The notes under the pieces: generated by a model
The model's database searches: none
The model's input: the letters and a program-made list of their open reading frames with translations, nothing else
What the model was told of the DNA's origin: nothing
Shown: piece after piece, positions 44,754 through 54,159 of the stretch
Layout: each line of letters opens with the position of its first letter
How positions within the stretch are numbered: the stretch's first letter is position 1
Assembly: GCF_001425165.1 (NCBI RefSeq)
Contig: NZ_LMDU01000014.1
Span: 379,056-443,055 of the forward strand
Direction of reading: 5' to 3'
From: Pelomonas sp. Root405
GTDB lineage: Bacteria > Pseudomonadota > Gammaproteobacteria > Burkholderiales > Burkholderiaceae_C
DNA: 64,000 nucleotides
Position numbers and translations under genes: made by a program

Positions 44754-45879
44754 GGCGCGGAGGATAGGTGTCCCAGTTCAGGCAACCGGGGCATTGCCAG
44801 AAGTAGTGGGCGGCCTCGAAGCCGCAGGCGGCGCAGCGATAGCGCAGCAGCGGCTTGGTGGCCTTCTCCAGCGTCTGCACCATGGCGACGGCTTCACCGG
44901 TCGGCAGCGCAGCAGCGTTGAGCTTGAGCAATTCGGTGGCGGCGGACAGGGCGGGCTGTTCGCGCAGGTGGGCGGCGAGGCGCTCGCGCTGCGGCGCCGG
45001 CTGCAATGCGGACAGCGCCCGCAGCAGATGCATGCTGGGCGCGCGCTGGTACTGCTCCAGCAGCAGGGCGATGGCGCGCTCGGGTTGGCCGAGTTGCTGC
45101 GCGGCCGTGGCGCAGTCGGCAGCGACCAGGTTGAAGGCGGCCGGATTGGCGGCCAGCAGCTTGCCGAAGGCCGCGAACGCGGCCTCCGGATGACCGGCCT
45201 TCAGCAACAACTGGCCTTGCAGTGCATAGGCGCGTGCCGCCTCGGGCTCGCGGCGCTGTGCCTGGTTCAGCAGCTCCTGCGCCAGGTCGGCATGACCCTG
45301 AGATTGCGCGACGAGGGCCTGCTCGCAAAGGTAGTGGGCGATGCGGCCCGAAAAGGAGCCAGTGCCGGCGGCCTCCAGCTCGGCAGCGACTTCGGCCGCC
45401 TTGGACCAGTCGCGCGAGCGCTCGTACAGCGACAGCAGCGCCAGGCGCGCCTCGCGCTCGAAGGCGCTGCCGCGCAGTTCGGCATAGGCGGCCTCGGCGC
45501 GGTCGAACAGGCCGGCCTTGAAAAAGTCCTGGGCCAGCTCGTGCTGGGCGCGGTCGCGGTCGGTCTTGGGCAGGTCGCCGCGGCGCAGCAGGTGTTCATG
45601 CACGCGCACGGCGCGTTCGGTCTCGCCGCGGCGCCGGAACAGGCTGCCCAGGGCGAAGTGCAGCTCGGACGTGTCGGGGTCGTTCTGGACGGCTTCGATG
45701 AAGGCGTCGATGGCCTTGTCCTGCTGCTCGTTCAGCAGCAGATTCAGCCCCTTGAAGTACGCCTTGGGTGAATCACGCTGTTCGAGCTTCCACTGCTTGG
45801 AGTCAAGCTTGGAGGCGAGCCAGCCGAGGACAAAGACGACGGGCAGGACGAAGAGCAGCCAGCGCGGATCAAACTCCAT
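44737..45879 (-). CDS. lapB: Lipopolysaccharide assembly protein B
   Basis: A 380-residue LapB/YciM. One N-terminal membrane anchor (7-22), then a chain of TPR repeats (PKAYFKGLNLLLNEQQDKAIDAFIEAVQNDP onward) and a C-terminal rubredoxin-like zinc knuckle (YRCAACGFEAAHYFWQCPGCLNWDT). LapB controls LpxC proteolysis by FtsH and so LPS level. It overlaps lapA by 11 bases. Confidence 0.95.
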   Translation of the reverse strand: MEFDPRWLLFVLPVVFVLGWLASKLDSKQWKLEQRDSPKAYFKGLNLLLNEQQDKAIDAFIEAVQNDPDTSELHFALGSLFRRRGETERAVRVHEHLLRRGDLPKTDRDRAQHELAQDFFKAGLFDRAEAAYAELRGSAFEREARLALLSLYERSRDWSKAAEVAAELEAAGTGSFSGRIAHYLCEQALVAQSQGHADLAQELLNQAQRREPEAARAYALQGQLLLKAGHPEAAFAAFGKLLAANPAAFNLVAADCATAAQQLGQPERAIALLLEQYQRAPSMHLLRALSALQPAPQRERLAAHLREQPALSAATELLKLNAAALPTGEAVAMVQTLEKATKPLLRYRCAACGFEAAHYFWQCPGCLNWDTYPPRHVEEL

Positions 45880-46177
45880 CTTGGTGGGCAGCGAAAGGCG
45901 TGGACAGGGACGGGGGCGCGTCAGGCGCCGGGGTGACCGCGCCGGGGAGCGGCTCTACGCGTTGTGCGGCACGACGGTGACGCCACCATGCGGGCACCAT
46001 GGCCAGCACGCCAAACGCGGCACCGAAGCCGAAGGCCAGCAACACGATGATGACCTGAGGCGCGCGCCATTCGTGGCCGAAGAACCAGCGCACGACGGCG
46101 TCGTGACTGTTGTTCAGCGCGAAGGCGAACAGCGTGAAGAAGAGCAGGGCCCGCAGGAGCCAAACGAGGGTGCGCAT
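45869..46177 (-). CDS. lapA: Lipopolysaccharide assembly protein A
   Basis: A 102-residue inner-membrane protein with two membrane segments (5-22 and 41-65), the NN..AVVRWFFG loop and a basic WWRHRRAAQR stop-transfer end, as in LapA/DUF1049. It is partnered with LapB in regulating LPS synthesis and follows ihfB by 16 bases. Confidence 0.92.
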   Translation of the reverse strand: MRTLVWLLRALLFFTLFAFALNNSHDAVVRWFFGHEWRAPQVIIVLLAFGFGAAFGVLAMVPAWWRHRRAAQRVEPLPGAVTPAPDAPPSLSTPFAAHQDGV

Positions 46178-46193
46178 GGCCCCGGATTCTGGC

Positions 46194-46493
46194 TCAGGCG
46201 TCCGTGACTGGGAGATGCTCGTCGACCGCCTCGCGAAGCGCCTTGCCGGGCTTGAAGTGAGGTGCCAGCTTCTCGGGAATCATGACCTGTTCGCCGCTGC
46301 GCGGATTGCGCCCCACGCGGGGCGGACGGCGGCTGATGGAGAAGCTGCCGAAGCCGCGGATCTCGATGCGGTGGCCGCGCGCGAGCGCATCGCTCATCGC
46401 GTCGAGGATGGTCTTGACGGCGAACTCGGTGTCGCGCTGGGTCAGTTGGCCAAAGCGTTCGGCGAGCACGGCGACAAGGTCGGAGCGGGTCAT
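46194..46493 (-). CDS. ihfB: Integration host factor subunit beta
   Basis: A 99-residue HU/IHF-family DNA-bending protein. [14 protein letters not shown], then [28 protein letters not shown] contains the beta-arm with the intercalating Pro (GRNPRSGE). The ATG at 46493 gives the usual IhfB N-terminus. It lies downstream of rpsA as in most Proteobacteria. Confidence 0.96.
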   Translation of the reverse strand: MTRSDLVAVLAERFGQLTQRDTEFAVKTILDAMSDALARGHRIEIRGFGSFSISRRPPRVGRNPRSGEQVMIPEKLAPHFKPGKALREAVDEHLPVTDA

Positions 46494-46573
46494 GGCGGGG
46501 CTTGGCAAGGCGTGGCGGAGCGTGGAATTGAAACAGGCCCGCTGGCGATGCCGGCGAGCCTGTGGGGAGCATA

Positions 46574-46596
46574 CCCGGCATCACGAGGATGCCGGG
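46574..46596 (-). terminator. Hairpin between rpsA and ihfB
   Basis: A perfect nine-base stem (CCCGGCATC/GATGCCGGG, five-base loop) in the 119-base rpsA-ihfB spacer. No T-tract follows on the minus strand, so it may be a processing or attenuation element and not a full terminator. Confidence 0.5.
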
Positions 46597-46612
46597 CGGA
46601 CTTCCAGGGCGA

Positions 46613-48328
46613 TCAGTTGCCTTGGTTGTCGAGCTTGGCGCGCAGCAGGGCGCCCAGGCTGGTGGTGCCGGCGTTCTCACGCTCGCTCGACTGGCTCAGG
46701 CGCGTCATGGCTTCCTGGTTGTCGGCGTTGTCCTTGGCCTTGATGGACAGCTGGATGTTGCGGGTCTTGCGGTCGATGTTGACGACGACGGCGGTGACTT
46801 CATCGCCTTCCTTCAACACGTTGCGGGCGTCTTCCACGCGGTCGCGGGAGATTTCCGAAGCGCGCAGATAGGCCATCACGCCTTCAGCCAGCTCGATCTC
46901 GGCGCCGCGCGGGTCCACGGTCTTGACCTTGCCGGTCACCGAGGCGCCACGGTCATTGATCGTGGTGTAGGCGGTGAACGGGTCGCTGTCCAGCTGCTTG
47001 ATGCCCAGCGAGATGCGCTCGCGCTCGACGTCCACGGCCAGCACGACGGCTTCGACTTCCTGGCCCTTCTTGAAGTTGCGAACGGCGGTTTCGCCGGTCT
47101 CGTCCCAAGACAGGTCGGACAGGTGCACCAGGCCGTCGATGCCCTGGGCCAGGCCCACGAACACGCCGAAGTCGGTGATCGACTTGACCGGGCCCTTGAC
47201 CTTGTCGCCGCGCTTGACGTTCTCGGCGAACTCTTCCCACGGGTTGGCCTTGCACTGCTTCATGCCCAGGCTGATGCGGCGCTTGTCTTCGTCGATTTCG
47301 AGGACCATGACTTCGACTTCGTCGCCCAGCGAGACCAGCTTGCTGGGGGCGATGTTCTTGTTGGTCCAGTCCATTTCGGAGACGTGCACCAGGCCTTCGA
47401 TGCCTGGCTCGATCTCGACGAACGCGCCGTAGTCGGCGATGTTCGTGACCTTGCCGAACAGGCGGGTGCCGGTCGGGTAGCGGCGGGCCACGCCGAACCA
47501 CGGGTCGTCGCCCAGCTGCTTGATGCCCAGCGAGACGCGGTTCTTCTCGGCGTCAAACTTCAGGACCTTGGCGGTCAGTTCCTGGCCAACCGTCACGACT
47601 TCCGACGGGTGACGGACACGGCGCCATGCCATGTCGGTGATGTGCAGCAGGCCGTCGATGCCGCCCAGGTCCACGAACGCACCGTATTCGGTGATGTTCT
47701 TGACCACGCCATTGACGATGGCACCTTCGGACAGCGTCTCGAGCAGCTTGGCGCGCTCTTCACCCATGGAGGCTTCGACCACGGCGCGACGCGACAGCAC
47801 AACGTTGTTGCGCTTGCGGTCGAGCTTGATGACCTTGAATTCCATGGTCTTGCCCTCGTAAGGGCTCATGTCCTTCACCGGGCGCGTGTCCAGCAGCGAG
47901 CCGGGCAGGAAGGCGCGGATGCCGTTGACCAGGACGGTCAGGCCGCCCTTGACCTTGCCGGAGACGGTGCCGGTCACGAAGTCGCCGGACTCCAGGGCCG
48001 TTTCCAGGCTCAGCCACGAGGCCAGCCGCTTGGCCTTGTCGCGCGACAGGATGGTGTCGCCGTAGCCGTTTTCGATCGCGTCGATGGCGACGGACACGAA
48101 GTCGCCGACCTGGACTTCCAGTTCGCCCTGGTCGTTCTTGAACTCTTCGATGGGCACGTAGGCTTCGGACTTGAGGCCTGCATTGACGACGACGAAGTTG
48201 TGTTCGACACGAACGACTTCGGCCGAGATCACTTCGCCAGCGCGCATGTCGGAGCGCTGCAGCGACTCCTCGAACATGGCGGCAAAGGATTCCATGCCGG
48301 AAGCTTGGGCGGTTTGGGTTTGGGACAT
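46613..48328 (-). CDS. rpsA: 30S ribosomal protein S1
   Basis: A 571-residue protein with six S1 RNA-binding repeats (for example [26 protein letters not shown] and [26 protein letters not shown]). It starts [24 protein letters not shown]1 unfolds mRNA on the 30S subunit. The codons upstream to 48376 are unlikely to be translated. A 150-base leader separates it from aroA-cmk and may carry its own promoter and the S1 autoregulatory site; no structure was resolved. Confidence 0.98.
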   Translation of the reverse strand: MSQTQTAQASGMESFAAMFEESLQRSDMRAGEVISAEVVRVEHNFVVVNAGLKSEAYVPIEEFKNDQGELEVQVGDFVSVAIDAIENGYGDTILSRDKAKRLASWLSLETALESGDFVTGTVSGKVKGGLTVLVNGIRAFLPGSLLDTRPVKDMSPYEGKTMEFKVIKLDRKRNNVVLSRRAVVEASMGEERAKLLETLSEGAIVNGVVKNITEYGAFVDLGGIDGLLHITDMAWRRVRHPSEVVTVGQELTAKVLKFDAEKNRVSLGIKQLGDDPWFGVARRYPTGTRLFGKVTNIADYGAFVEIEPGIEGLVHVSEMDWTNKNIAPSKLVSLGDEVEVMVLEIDEDKRRISLGMKQCKANPWEEFAENVKRGDKVKGPVKSITDFGVFVGLAQGIDGLVHLSDLSWDETGETAVRNFKKGQEVEAVVLAVDVERERISLGIKQLDSDPFTAYTTINDRGASVTGKVKTVDPRGAEIELAEGVMAYLRASEISRDRVEDARNVLKEGDEVTAVVVNIDRKTRNIQLSIKAKDNADNQEAMTRLSQSSERENAGTTSLGALLRAKLDNQGN

Positions 48329-48478
48329 GTATTGGACCTTGATGCGGCGGGGAGCCCCGACGCGGCGTGCAGACAAGCTGCGGGTTAAGTTGTTGACATC
48401 GCGACCCTCAGTGAACTGACGTTCGGAGGGAAGGGCCGCGGGCCGTGGCTTCTCAGGCCTGGGTCCCTCTGACGTGGG

Positions 48479-50479
48479 TCAGAAGGGCCGGCGCTGCTGC
48501 CACCATCCCAGCACCTGATCCACCGAGGCTTCGATGGTCAGCGCCGAGTTGTCCAGCAACTGCGCGTCTTGCGCGGGCTTCAAAGGCGAGGCCGAGCGGT
48601 TCTTGTCCCTCTCGTCCCGCGCCTCCAGATCTTCGCGCAAGCCCGTGATATTAGCCGAAATACCTTTGGAAATCAATTGCTTATGCCTGCGCTCGGCCCG
48701 CGTGGCGGCACTTGCCGTGAGGAAGACCTTCAGGCTGGCGTCCGGAAAAACAGCCGTGCCCATGTCCCGGCCATCGGCCACCAGGCCTGGCAGGCGGCGG
48801 AAATCGAGTTGCAGCTGGTGCAGGGCCTGGCGCACCTCGGCGTGGGCGGCCACCTGCGACGCCAGCAGGCCGGTGGCCTCGGCGCGCAGCCGCGCGCTGA
48901 CATCTTCCTGGCCAAGGAAGACCTGGCCGTTGCGGAAGGCGAGTTGCAAGGTCGGCACGATGGCTGCAACGGCCGCGCCATCGTCCAGATCCAGGCCGGC
49001 CCGCCGCGCGGCCAGGCCGGTGACGCGGTAGAGGGCGCCGGAGTCGAGCACGCCAAAGCCCAGCGCCTTGCCTACCTCGTCCGCGAGGGTGCCCTTGCCC
49101 GAGGCGGTCGGGCCGTCGATGGTGATGACGGGAACGTCTTCTGCGTTGGCACTGACGACGCCGAACAAGGTCTCGAAATAGTCGGGGAAGGTCTTGGCGA
49201 CGCAGTGCGGCTCCAGGATGCGGACCGGCACGGCATGGTCAGTGACCAGGCCGTTGAAAGCCGCCAGCGAAAAGCACATGGCGACGCGGTGGTCGTCGTA
49301 GGTGTGGATGGCCGCCGCCTTCCAGCCGCGCAGCGGCTGCACCCGGATCCAGTCAGGGCCTTCATCGACGTTTGCGCCCAACTTGCGCAACTCGGTTGCC
49401 ATTGCGGCAATGCGATCGGTCTCCTTGACGCGCCAGCTGGCGATGTTGGTCAAGGTCGTCGGGCCATCGGCATAGAGAGCCATCACCGTCAGCGTCATGG
49501 CCGCATCGGGGATGTGGTTGCAGTCCAGCGTGATGCCCTTGAGCGGCCAGGCGCCCCGGCGGACTTCCAGCCAATTGGGCCCCGTCTTCACCTCGGCGCC
49601 CATGGCGGCGGCGGCCTCGATGAAGCGCACGTCCCCTTGGAGAGACTCGCTACCGACGCCTTCGATGCGGAGGGGCGCATCGGTCGCCGCAATCGCGCCC
49701 AAGCCGACGAAGTAGGACGCCGAGGAGGCGTCCCCCTCGACGAACACTTCGCCCGGAGAGCGGTAGCGGCTGCCGGCGGGAATGACGAACGCCTCCCAGT
49801 CCTCACGCTTCACGGCGATGCCAAAGCGCGCCAGCAGCGCCAGCGTGATCTCGATGTAGGGCTTGGAGATCAGCTCACCGATGACTTCGATGCGTATGTC
49901 GCGGTCAGCAACCAGGGGCAGGGCCAGCAGCAGTGCGGTGAGGAACTGGCTGGATACGTCGCCCCGCACTCGAACGGGGATATTCAAAGCGAGTGCGGCC
50001 GGCCCGCGCAGGCGCAGCGGCGGATACCCGGCGTTGCCGAGGTCGTCGATCTCGCAGCCCAGGCCACGCAGCGCATCAACGAGGTCGCCGATGGGCCGCT
50101 CATGCATGCGCGCCACGCCCGAGACCTCGAAAGTGCCGCCCTGTGTCGCCGCCAGCAGCGCGAGCGCGGCGGTCAGGGGGCGCATCGCCGTGCCGGCATT
50201 GCCGAGGAAGAGCTTCGCTTCCTTGGCCCGGAGCTGGCCGCCGAGGCCGTCGATGACGACAGCGTCGCCCTCTCGCCAGACGCCGCAGCCGAGGGCTCGC
50301 AGGGCATCGAGCATGACGGCGGTGTCGTCGGAGTCGAGCAGGTCGCGCACGAAGGTCTTGCCCTCGCTCAAGGCTGCCAGCAGCAACACGCGGTTGGAAA
50401 TGCTCTTGGAGCCGGGCAGGCGCACCGTGCCTGCGGCGCCGCGCAGGGGCGGCAAGTCGAGGAAGGGGATCTTGAACAT
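48479..50479 (-). CDS. aroA-cmk: Fused EPSP synthase and cytidylate kinase
   Basis: A 666-residue bifunctional protein. Residues 1-444 are AroA ([10 protein letters not shown] at 21-30, [12 protein letters not shown] around 91-102, and the [10 protein letters not shown] block), which makes 5-enolpyruvylshikimate-3-phosphate. Residues about 449-666 are Cmk with P-loop [10 protein letters not shown] (455-464) and [13 protein letters not shown]. The joining segment is only a few residues (SANAED). In many relatives these are adjacent genes; fused forms are known in Burkholderiales. Its ATG overlaps the tyrA stop (TGATG). Confidence 0.96.
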   Translation of the reverse strand: MFKIPFLDLPPLRGAAGTVRLPGSKSISNRVLLLAALSEGKTFVRDLLDSDDTAVMLDALRALGCGVWREGDAVVIDGLGGQLRAKEAKLFLGNAGTAMRPLTAALALLAATQGGTFEVSGVARMHERPIGDLVDALRGLGCEIDDLGNAGYPPLRLRGPAALALNIPVRVRGDVSSQFLTALLLALPLVADRDIRIEVIGELISKPYIEITLALLARFGIAVKREDWEAFVIPAGSRYRSPGEVFVEGDASSASYFVGLGAIAATDAPLRIEGVGSESLQGDVRFIEAAAAMGAEVKTGPNWLEVRRGAWPLKGITLDCNHIPDAAMTLTVMALYADGPTTLTNIASWRVKETDRIAAMATELRKLGANVDEGPDWIRVQPLRGWKAAAIHTYDDHRVAMCFSLAAFNGLVTDHAVPVRILEPHCVAKTFPDYFETLFGVVSANAEDVPVITIDGPTASGKGTLADEVGKALGFGVLDSGALYRVTGLAARRAGLDLDDGAAVAAIVPTLQLAFRNGQVFLGQEDVSARLRAEATGLLASQVAAHAEVRQALHQLQLDFRRLPGLVADGRDMGTAVFPDASLKVFLTASAATRAERRHKQLISKGISANITGLREDLEARDERDKNRSASPLKPAQDAQLLDNSALTIEASVDQVLGWWQQRRPF

Positions 50480-51375
50480 CACTTGCCAGCCGGGCGGCCC
50501 GGCGGGACTGCAGGAGGAGGATTGCCCCAGGCCGCGCGGCCCTCGGAGATGGGGCGCAGCGCGGCTTCCAGGGCCGGCGCGTCACCCGATTCGATCAGCG
50601 CTTCGAGCTGGTCGAGCATGGTGCGAAAGCGCTTGGACTGGGCGAGGACTTCATGCTTGTTGGCCAGCAGGATGTCGCGCCAGACGGCCGGCTCGCCGGC
50701 GGCGATGCGGGTGAAGTCGCGAAAGCCCGGGCCGGCCAGGCTCAGGTAGTCACGCGCAGCGGGCTGCTCGGCGATGGCCTGGAAATAGGCGAAGGCCAGC
50801 AGGTGGGGCAGATGGCTGACGGCAGCGAACGCGGCGTCGTGGTTGTGCGGCCGCATCTTCAACACCGTGGCGCCCAGCGCTGACCACACATCGGTCGCGC
50901 GCTGCACGAGCTGCGGGTTGGTGAAGGGCTGGGGCGTCAGGATGACCTGGCGACCTTCGTAGAGGTTGGCCTCGGCATGCTGGACGCCGCCCGATTCCTT
51001 GCCCGCGATCGGGTGGCAGGGCACGAAGCTGGAGGAGCGGTCACCCAGGGCGCGACGCGCGGCTTCGATGACGTCGCATTTGGTCGAGCCCACGTCCATG
51101 AAAAGCACGCCCGGGTTGACCAGATGGCGGATGGCCTTGAGCGTGCTCTCGGTGGCCGAAACCGGTACGGCGATCAGCACGATGTCGGAACCCGACACGG
51201 CCAGTAGCGCCGATTCCGCAGCCACATCGATGACGCCGAGCTTCTTGGCCTGCTCCGTCGTCGACGGCGACTTGCTGTAGCCGACGACACGTTTGACCAG
51301 TCCGGCGCGCTTCATCGCCAGCGCGAAACTGCCGCCCATCAGACCGCATCCGATCACGCCGAGCTGCTGGAACAT
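50479..51375 (-). CDS. tyrA: Prephenate dehydrogenase
   Basis: A 298-residue NAD(P)-dependent enzyme of tyrosine synthesis. The Rossmann motif is [20 protein letters not shown] (6-25), the active-site His is in [13 protein letters not shown], and [19 protein letters not shown] follows. The C-terminal tail is Pro-rich. The start at 51375 lies two bases after the pheA stop. The frame is open upstream but antisense to nothing informative and overlapping pheA. Confidence 0.95.
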   Translation of the reverse strand: MFQQLGVIGCGLMGGSFALAMKRAGLVKRVVGYSKSPSTTEQAKKLGVIDVAAESALLAVSGSDIVLIAVPVSATESTLKAIRHLVNPGVLFMDVGSTKCDVIEAARRALGDRSSSFVPCHPIAGKESGGVQHAEANLYEGRQVILTPQPFTNPQLVQRATDVWSALGATVLKMRPHNHDAAFAAVSHLPHLLAFAYFQAIAEQPAARDYLSLAGPGFRDFTRIAAGEPAVWRDILLANKHEVLAQSKRFRTMLDQLEALIESGDAPALEAALRPISEGRAAWGNPPPAVPPGRPAGK

Positions 51376-51377
51376 GG

Positions 51378-52475
51378 TTAATTCTTGACTGGGTAGGCGC
51401 CCAGAATCTTGAAGAAGGCGCAAAGCTCGCGCAGCTCGGCCAGCGCGTCGGCGACGTTGGGATGCGTCGGATGGCCGTCGAGGTCGATGTAGAAGTAATA
51501 GTCCCACTGGCCGGTGCGGGCCGGCCGCGACTCCAGGCGGGTCATGGACACGCCATGCCGTTTCAGCGGCACGAGCAGGTCGTGCATGGCGCCCGGGCGG
51601 TTGGGCACCGAGACGACCAGGCTGGTGCAGTCGCGACCCGTAGCAGGCGGCGTGGCCATCGTCTGCGGCAGGCAGATGACCGCGAAGCGGGTGCGGTTGT
51701 AGGCCTCGTCCTGGATGGCGTGCGCCGTGATGTGCAGGCCGAATACCGTGGAAGCCCGCTCGCTGCCCAGGGCCGCCCAGGCCGGGTTTTCGGCTGCCAG
51801 GCGCGAGCCCTCGGCATTGCTCGACACGGCGCGCCGTTCGACGTCTGGCAGATGCTTGTTGAGCCAGTTCTGGCATTGGGCCAGCGCCTGCGGATGGGCG
51901 AGAACGGCCTCGATGCCGTGCATCGACGGCTCCTTGCGCATCAGGTTGTGGCGGATCAGCAAGCTGACTTCCCCCACCACATGGCAGGGCGTGTGAAGGA
52001 AGAGGTCCAGCGAGCGTGTAACGACGCCCTCGGTCATGTTCTCAACGCCCACCACACCGAACTGCGCGCTGCCGCTGGCCGTCGCGTGGAAGACTTCGTC
52101 GAAGTTGGCGCAGAAGATGATGTCGGCCGCGCCACCGAAGTATTCGATGGCGGCTTGCTCGCAAAAGGTGCCGACGGGGCCGAGCACGGCAACGCGCTGC
52201 GGCGATTCCAGTGCCAGGCAGGCCGACATGATCTCGCGCCAGATGGCTGCGACATGTTCGCCCTTGAGCGGGCCGGGGTTGGCGGCGCGGATCTTGTCGA
52301 TGACCTGGGCAACGCGGTCAGGTCGGAAGAAGGGCGTGCCCTCCGCGCGCTTGATCTCTCCGACCTGCTCGGCAACCCGGGCGCGTTGGTTCAGCAGCTC
52401 GAGCAGTTGTTTGTCCAGACCGTCGATCTGGCCGCGCAGCGCGAGCAAGGCTTGTGAGGCGACAGGTTCAGCCAT
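51378..52475 (-). CDS. pheA: Bifunctional chorismate mutase/prephenate dehydratase
   Basis: 365 residues: AroQ-type mutase (1-90, [30 protein letters not shown]), prephenate dehydratase (93-270) and a C-terminal ACT domain (about 283-360, [16 protein letters not shown]) for phenylalanine feedback. The dehydratase TRF motif is present (NRTRFAVI). Three positions are unusual: Cys105 in GTFCEQAA (usually Ser/Thr), Gly143 and Met147 in [10 protein letters not shown] (commonly VVPVENSTEG). Overlaps serC by eight bases. Confidence 0.95.
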   Translation of the reverse strand: MAEPVASQALLALRGQIDGLDKQLLELLNQRARVAEQVGEIKRAEGTPFFRPDRVAQVIDKIRAANPGPLKGEHVAAIWREIMSACLALESPQRVAVLGPVGTFCEQAAIEYFGGAADIIFCANFDEVFHATASGSAQFGVVGVENMTEGVVTRSLDLFLHTPCHVVGEVSLLIRHNLMRKEPSMHGIEAVLAHPQALAQCQNWLNKHLPDVERRAVSSNAEGSRLAAENPAWAALGSERASTVFGLHITAHAIQDEAYNRTRFAVICLPQTMATPPATGRDCTSLVVSVPNRPGAMHDLLVPLKRHGVSMTRLESRPARTGQWDYYFYIDLDGHPTHPNVADALAELRELCAFFKILGAYPVKN

Positions 52476-53559
52476 GACGGGCCTCGAAGTCCTTCATGAA
52501 CGACACCAGCGCCTGCACGCCTTCCAGCGGCATCGCGTTGTAGAGGGAGGCGCGCATGCCGCCGACCGACTTGTGGCCTTTGAGCTGCAACAAGCCGGCG
52601 GTCTTTGCCTCGGCGAGAAACGCGTCATTGAGCTTTTCGTCGCGCAGGAAGAACGGCACGTTCATGCGGGAGCGGCAGCTGGGATCGACGCGGTTCTCGT
52701 AGAAGCTCGAAGCGTCCAGTGCGGCGTAGAGCAGCCGGGCCTTGTCGATGTTGCGCTGCTCGATGGCGGCCAGGCCGCGTTGGCCGGCGTGGTCCAGGTT
52801 CTTGACCCACTTGAACACGAGGCCGGCGACGTAGATCGCGAACGTCGGCGGCGTGTTGTACATGGAGTGGTTGGCGGCCACCGTCTCGAAATTGAAGGCT
52901 GTCGGGCAGATGTCGAGCGCGTGGCCGAGCAGGTCGTCGCGCACGAACACCAGCGTCAGGCCGGCCGGGCCGATGTTTTTTTGCGCGCCGCCAAAAGCCA
53001 GGCCGACACGGCGCCAGTCGATCGCGCGGGACAGCAGGTGCGACGAGCAGTCGATAACCAGAGGCACGCTGTTGCCCAGCTGCGGCAGTTCATGGAACTC
53101 GATGCCGTCGATGGTCTCGTTGGTGCAGAGATGCACATAGCTCGCGTCCGTGCGCAGCTGCCAGTCGCCCGGAATCGAACGCCCGCTTCCGATGTTGGCC
53201 GCAACACGAACATCGGCATAACGGCGCGCTTCGGTGGCGCTCTTGCGCGACCAGGAGCCGGTCACGACGACATCGACCTTGCCACCTCGGCTGAGGTTCA
53301 TGGGCACGATGGCGTTCTCGCCCAGCCCGCCGCCCTGCATGAACAGGATGCGAAAGTTGGCAGGCACGGCGAGCAGCTCGCGCAGGTCAGCCTCCGCGCG
53401 TTCGAGGATGCTGCCGAACTCCTTGCCGCGGTGGCTCATCTCCATGACGCTCATGCCGCTGCCGCCCCAATCCAGCATCTCCGCGGCCACTTGGCGCAAA
53501 ACAGGTTCCGGCAGGGTCGCCGGTCCGGCGGAGAAGTTGAACGGGCGAGCAGCGGTCAT
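52468..53559 (-). CDS. serC: Phosphoserine aminotransferase
   Basis: A 363-residue PLP enzyme of serine and pyridoxal phosphate synthesis. [15 protein letters not shown] at the N-terminus, [16 protein letters not shown], and the PLP-binding Lys in [12 protein letters not shown]. The first gene of the aromatic part of the supraoperon, 20 bases downstream of the DUF2059 gene. Confidence 0.97.
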   Translation of the reverse strand: MTAARPFNFSAGPATLPEPVLRQVAAEMLDWGGSGMSVMEMSHRGKEFGSILERAEADLRELLAVPANFRILFMQGGGLGENAIVPMNLSRGGKVDVVVTGSWSRKSATEARRYADVRVAANIGSGRSIPGDWQLRTDASYVHLCTNETIDGIEFHELPQLGNSVPLVIDCSSHLLSRAIDWRRVGLAFGGAQKNIGPAGLTLVFVRDDLLGHALDICPTAFNFETVAANHSMYNTPPTFAIYVAGLVFKWVKNLDHAGQRGLAAIEQRNIDKARLLYAALDASSFYENRVDPSCRSRMNVPFFLRDEKLNDAFLAEAKTAGLLQLKGHKSVGGMRASLYNAMPLEGVQALVSFMKDFEARHG

Positions 53560-53579
53560 CGGGTCATCGAGTCAGGGGG

Positions 53580-54158
53580 CTACTTCTTGGGTGCCGACGC
53601 CGCAGCCTTGGGGGCTGCCGCGGGCGGCTGGATGCCGAGCTGCTTGGCCAGGGTGCCTTGCAGCGTTTTCAGTCGGCCTTCCAGCGTCGGGCCGGCTTCG
53701 GCCATCACCTTTTGCGCGACGGCCTTTTGCAACTCAATGCTGGCCAGGCCGAATTTCTGGCTGACCGGCGATTCTGCCCAGGCCACGATCTGCTTCAGTT
53801 CGTCCTCGCTGAAGCGTTCGTCCAGCAGCGCCGAAGCCGTGGTCGGTACGGCCTTGGCGATCTTGTCCTTCAGATAGGGAACGTTTTCCTCGACGAACTT
53901 CTTCAGTTCCGCGTCCATCAGCTTGCCCGTGGCCTCGCGCTTGTCCGCGGGCACCTGCTGGAGCGCCGCACGGCCCGCTTGCATCAGTTGGGGCAGAGGC
54001 TGTTGCACGATGTTGGCGGCCATGCTTTCAGCCAGGCCTTGCTGTTGAAGTTGCACGATCTTGTCGATCAATGCCTTTTTGGCCGCCGAGGGTTGCGCCA
54101 GCGCGGTGCTGGTGGCCAGCGCGACGGCGAGGGCCAGGCCCAACTTGCGAGAATTCAT
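53580..54158 (-). CDS. DUF2059 family exported protein
   Basis: A 192-residue protein. Signal peptide MNSRKLGLALAVALATSTALA, then a helical DUF2059-like region containing LLDERFSEDELKQIVAWAESPVSQKF (about 112-137), the conserved core of this family. An Ala/Pro/Lys-rich tail ends the protein. Function unknown. It lies one base after the gyrA stop and upstream of serC. Confidence 0.88.
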   Translation of the reverse strand: MNSRKLGLALAVALATSTALAQPSAAKKALIDKIVQLQQQGLAESMAANIVQQPLPQLMQAGRAALQQVPADKREATGKLMDAELKKFVEENVPYLKDKIAKAVPTTASALLDERFSEDELKQIVAWAESPVSQKFGLASIELQKAVAQKVMAEAGPTLEGRLKTLQGTLAKQLGIQPPAAAPKAAASAPKK

Positions 54159-54159
54159 G

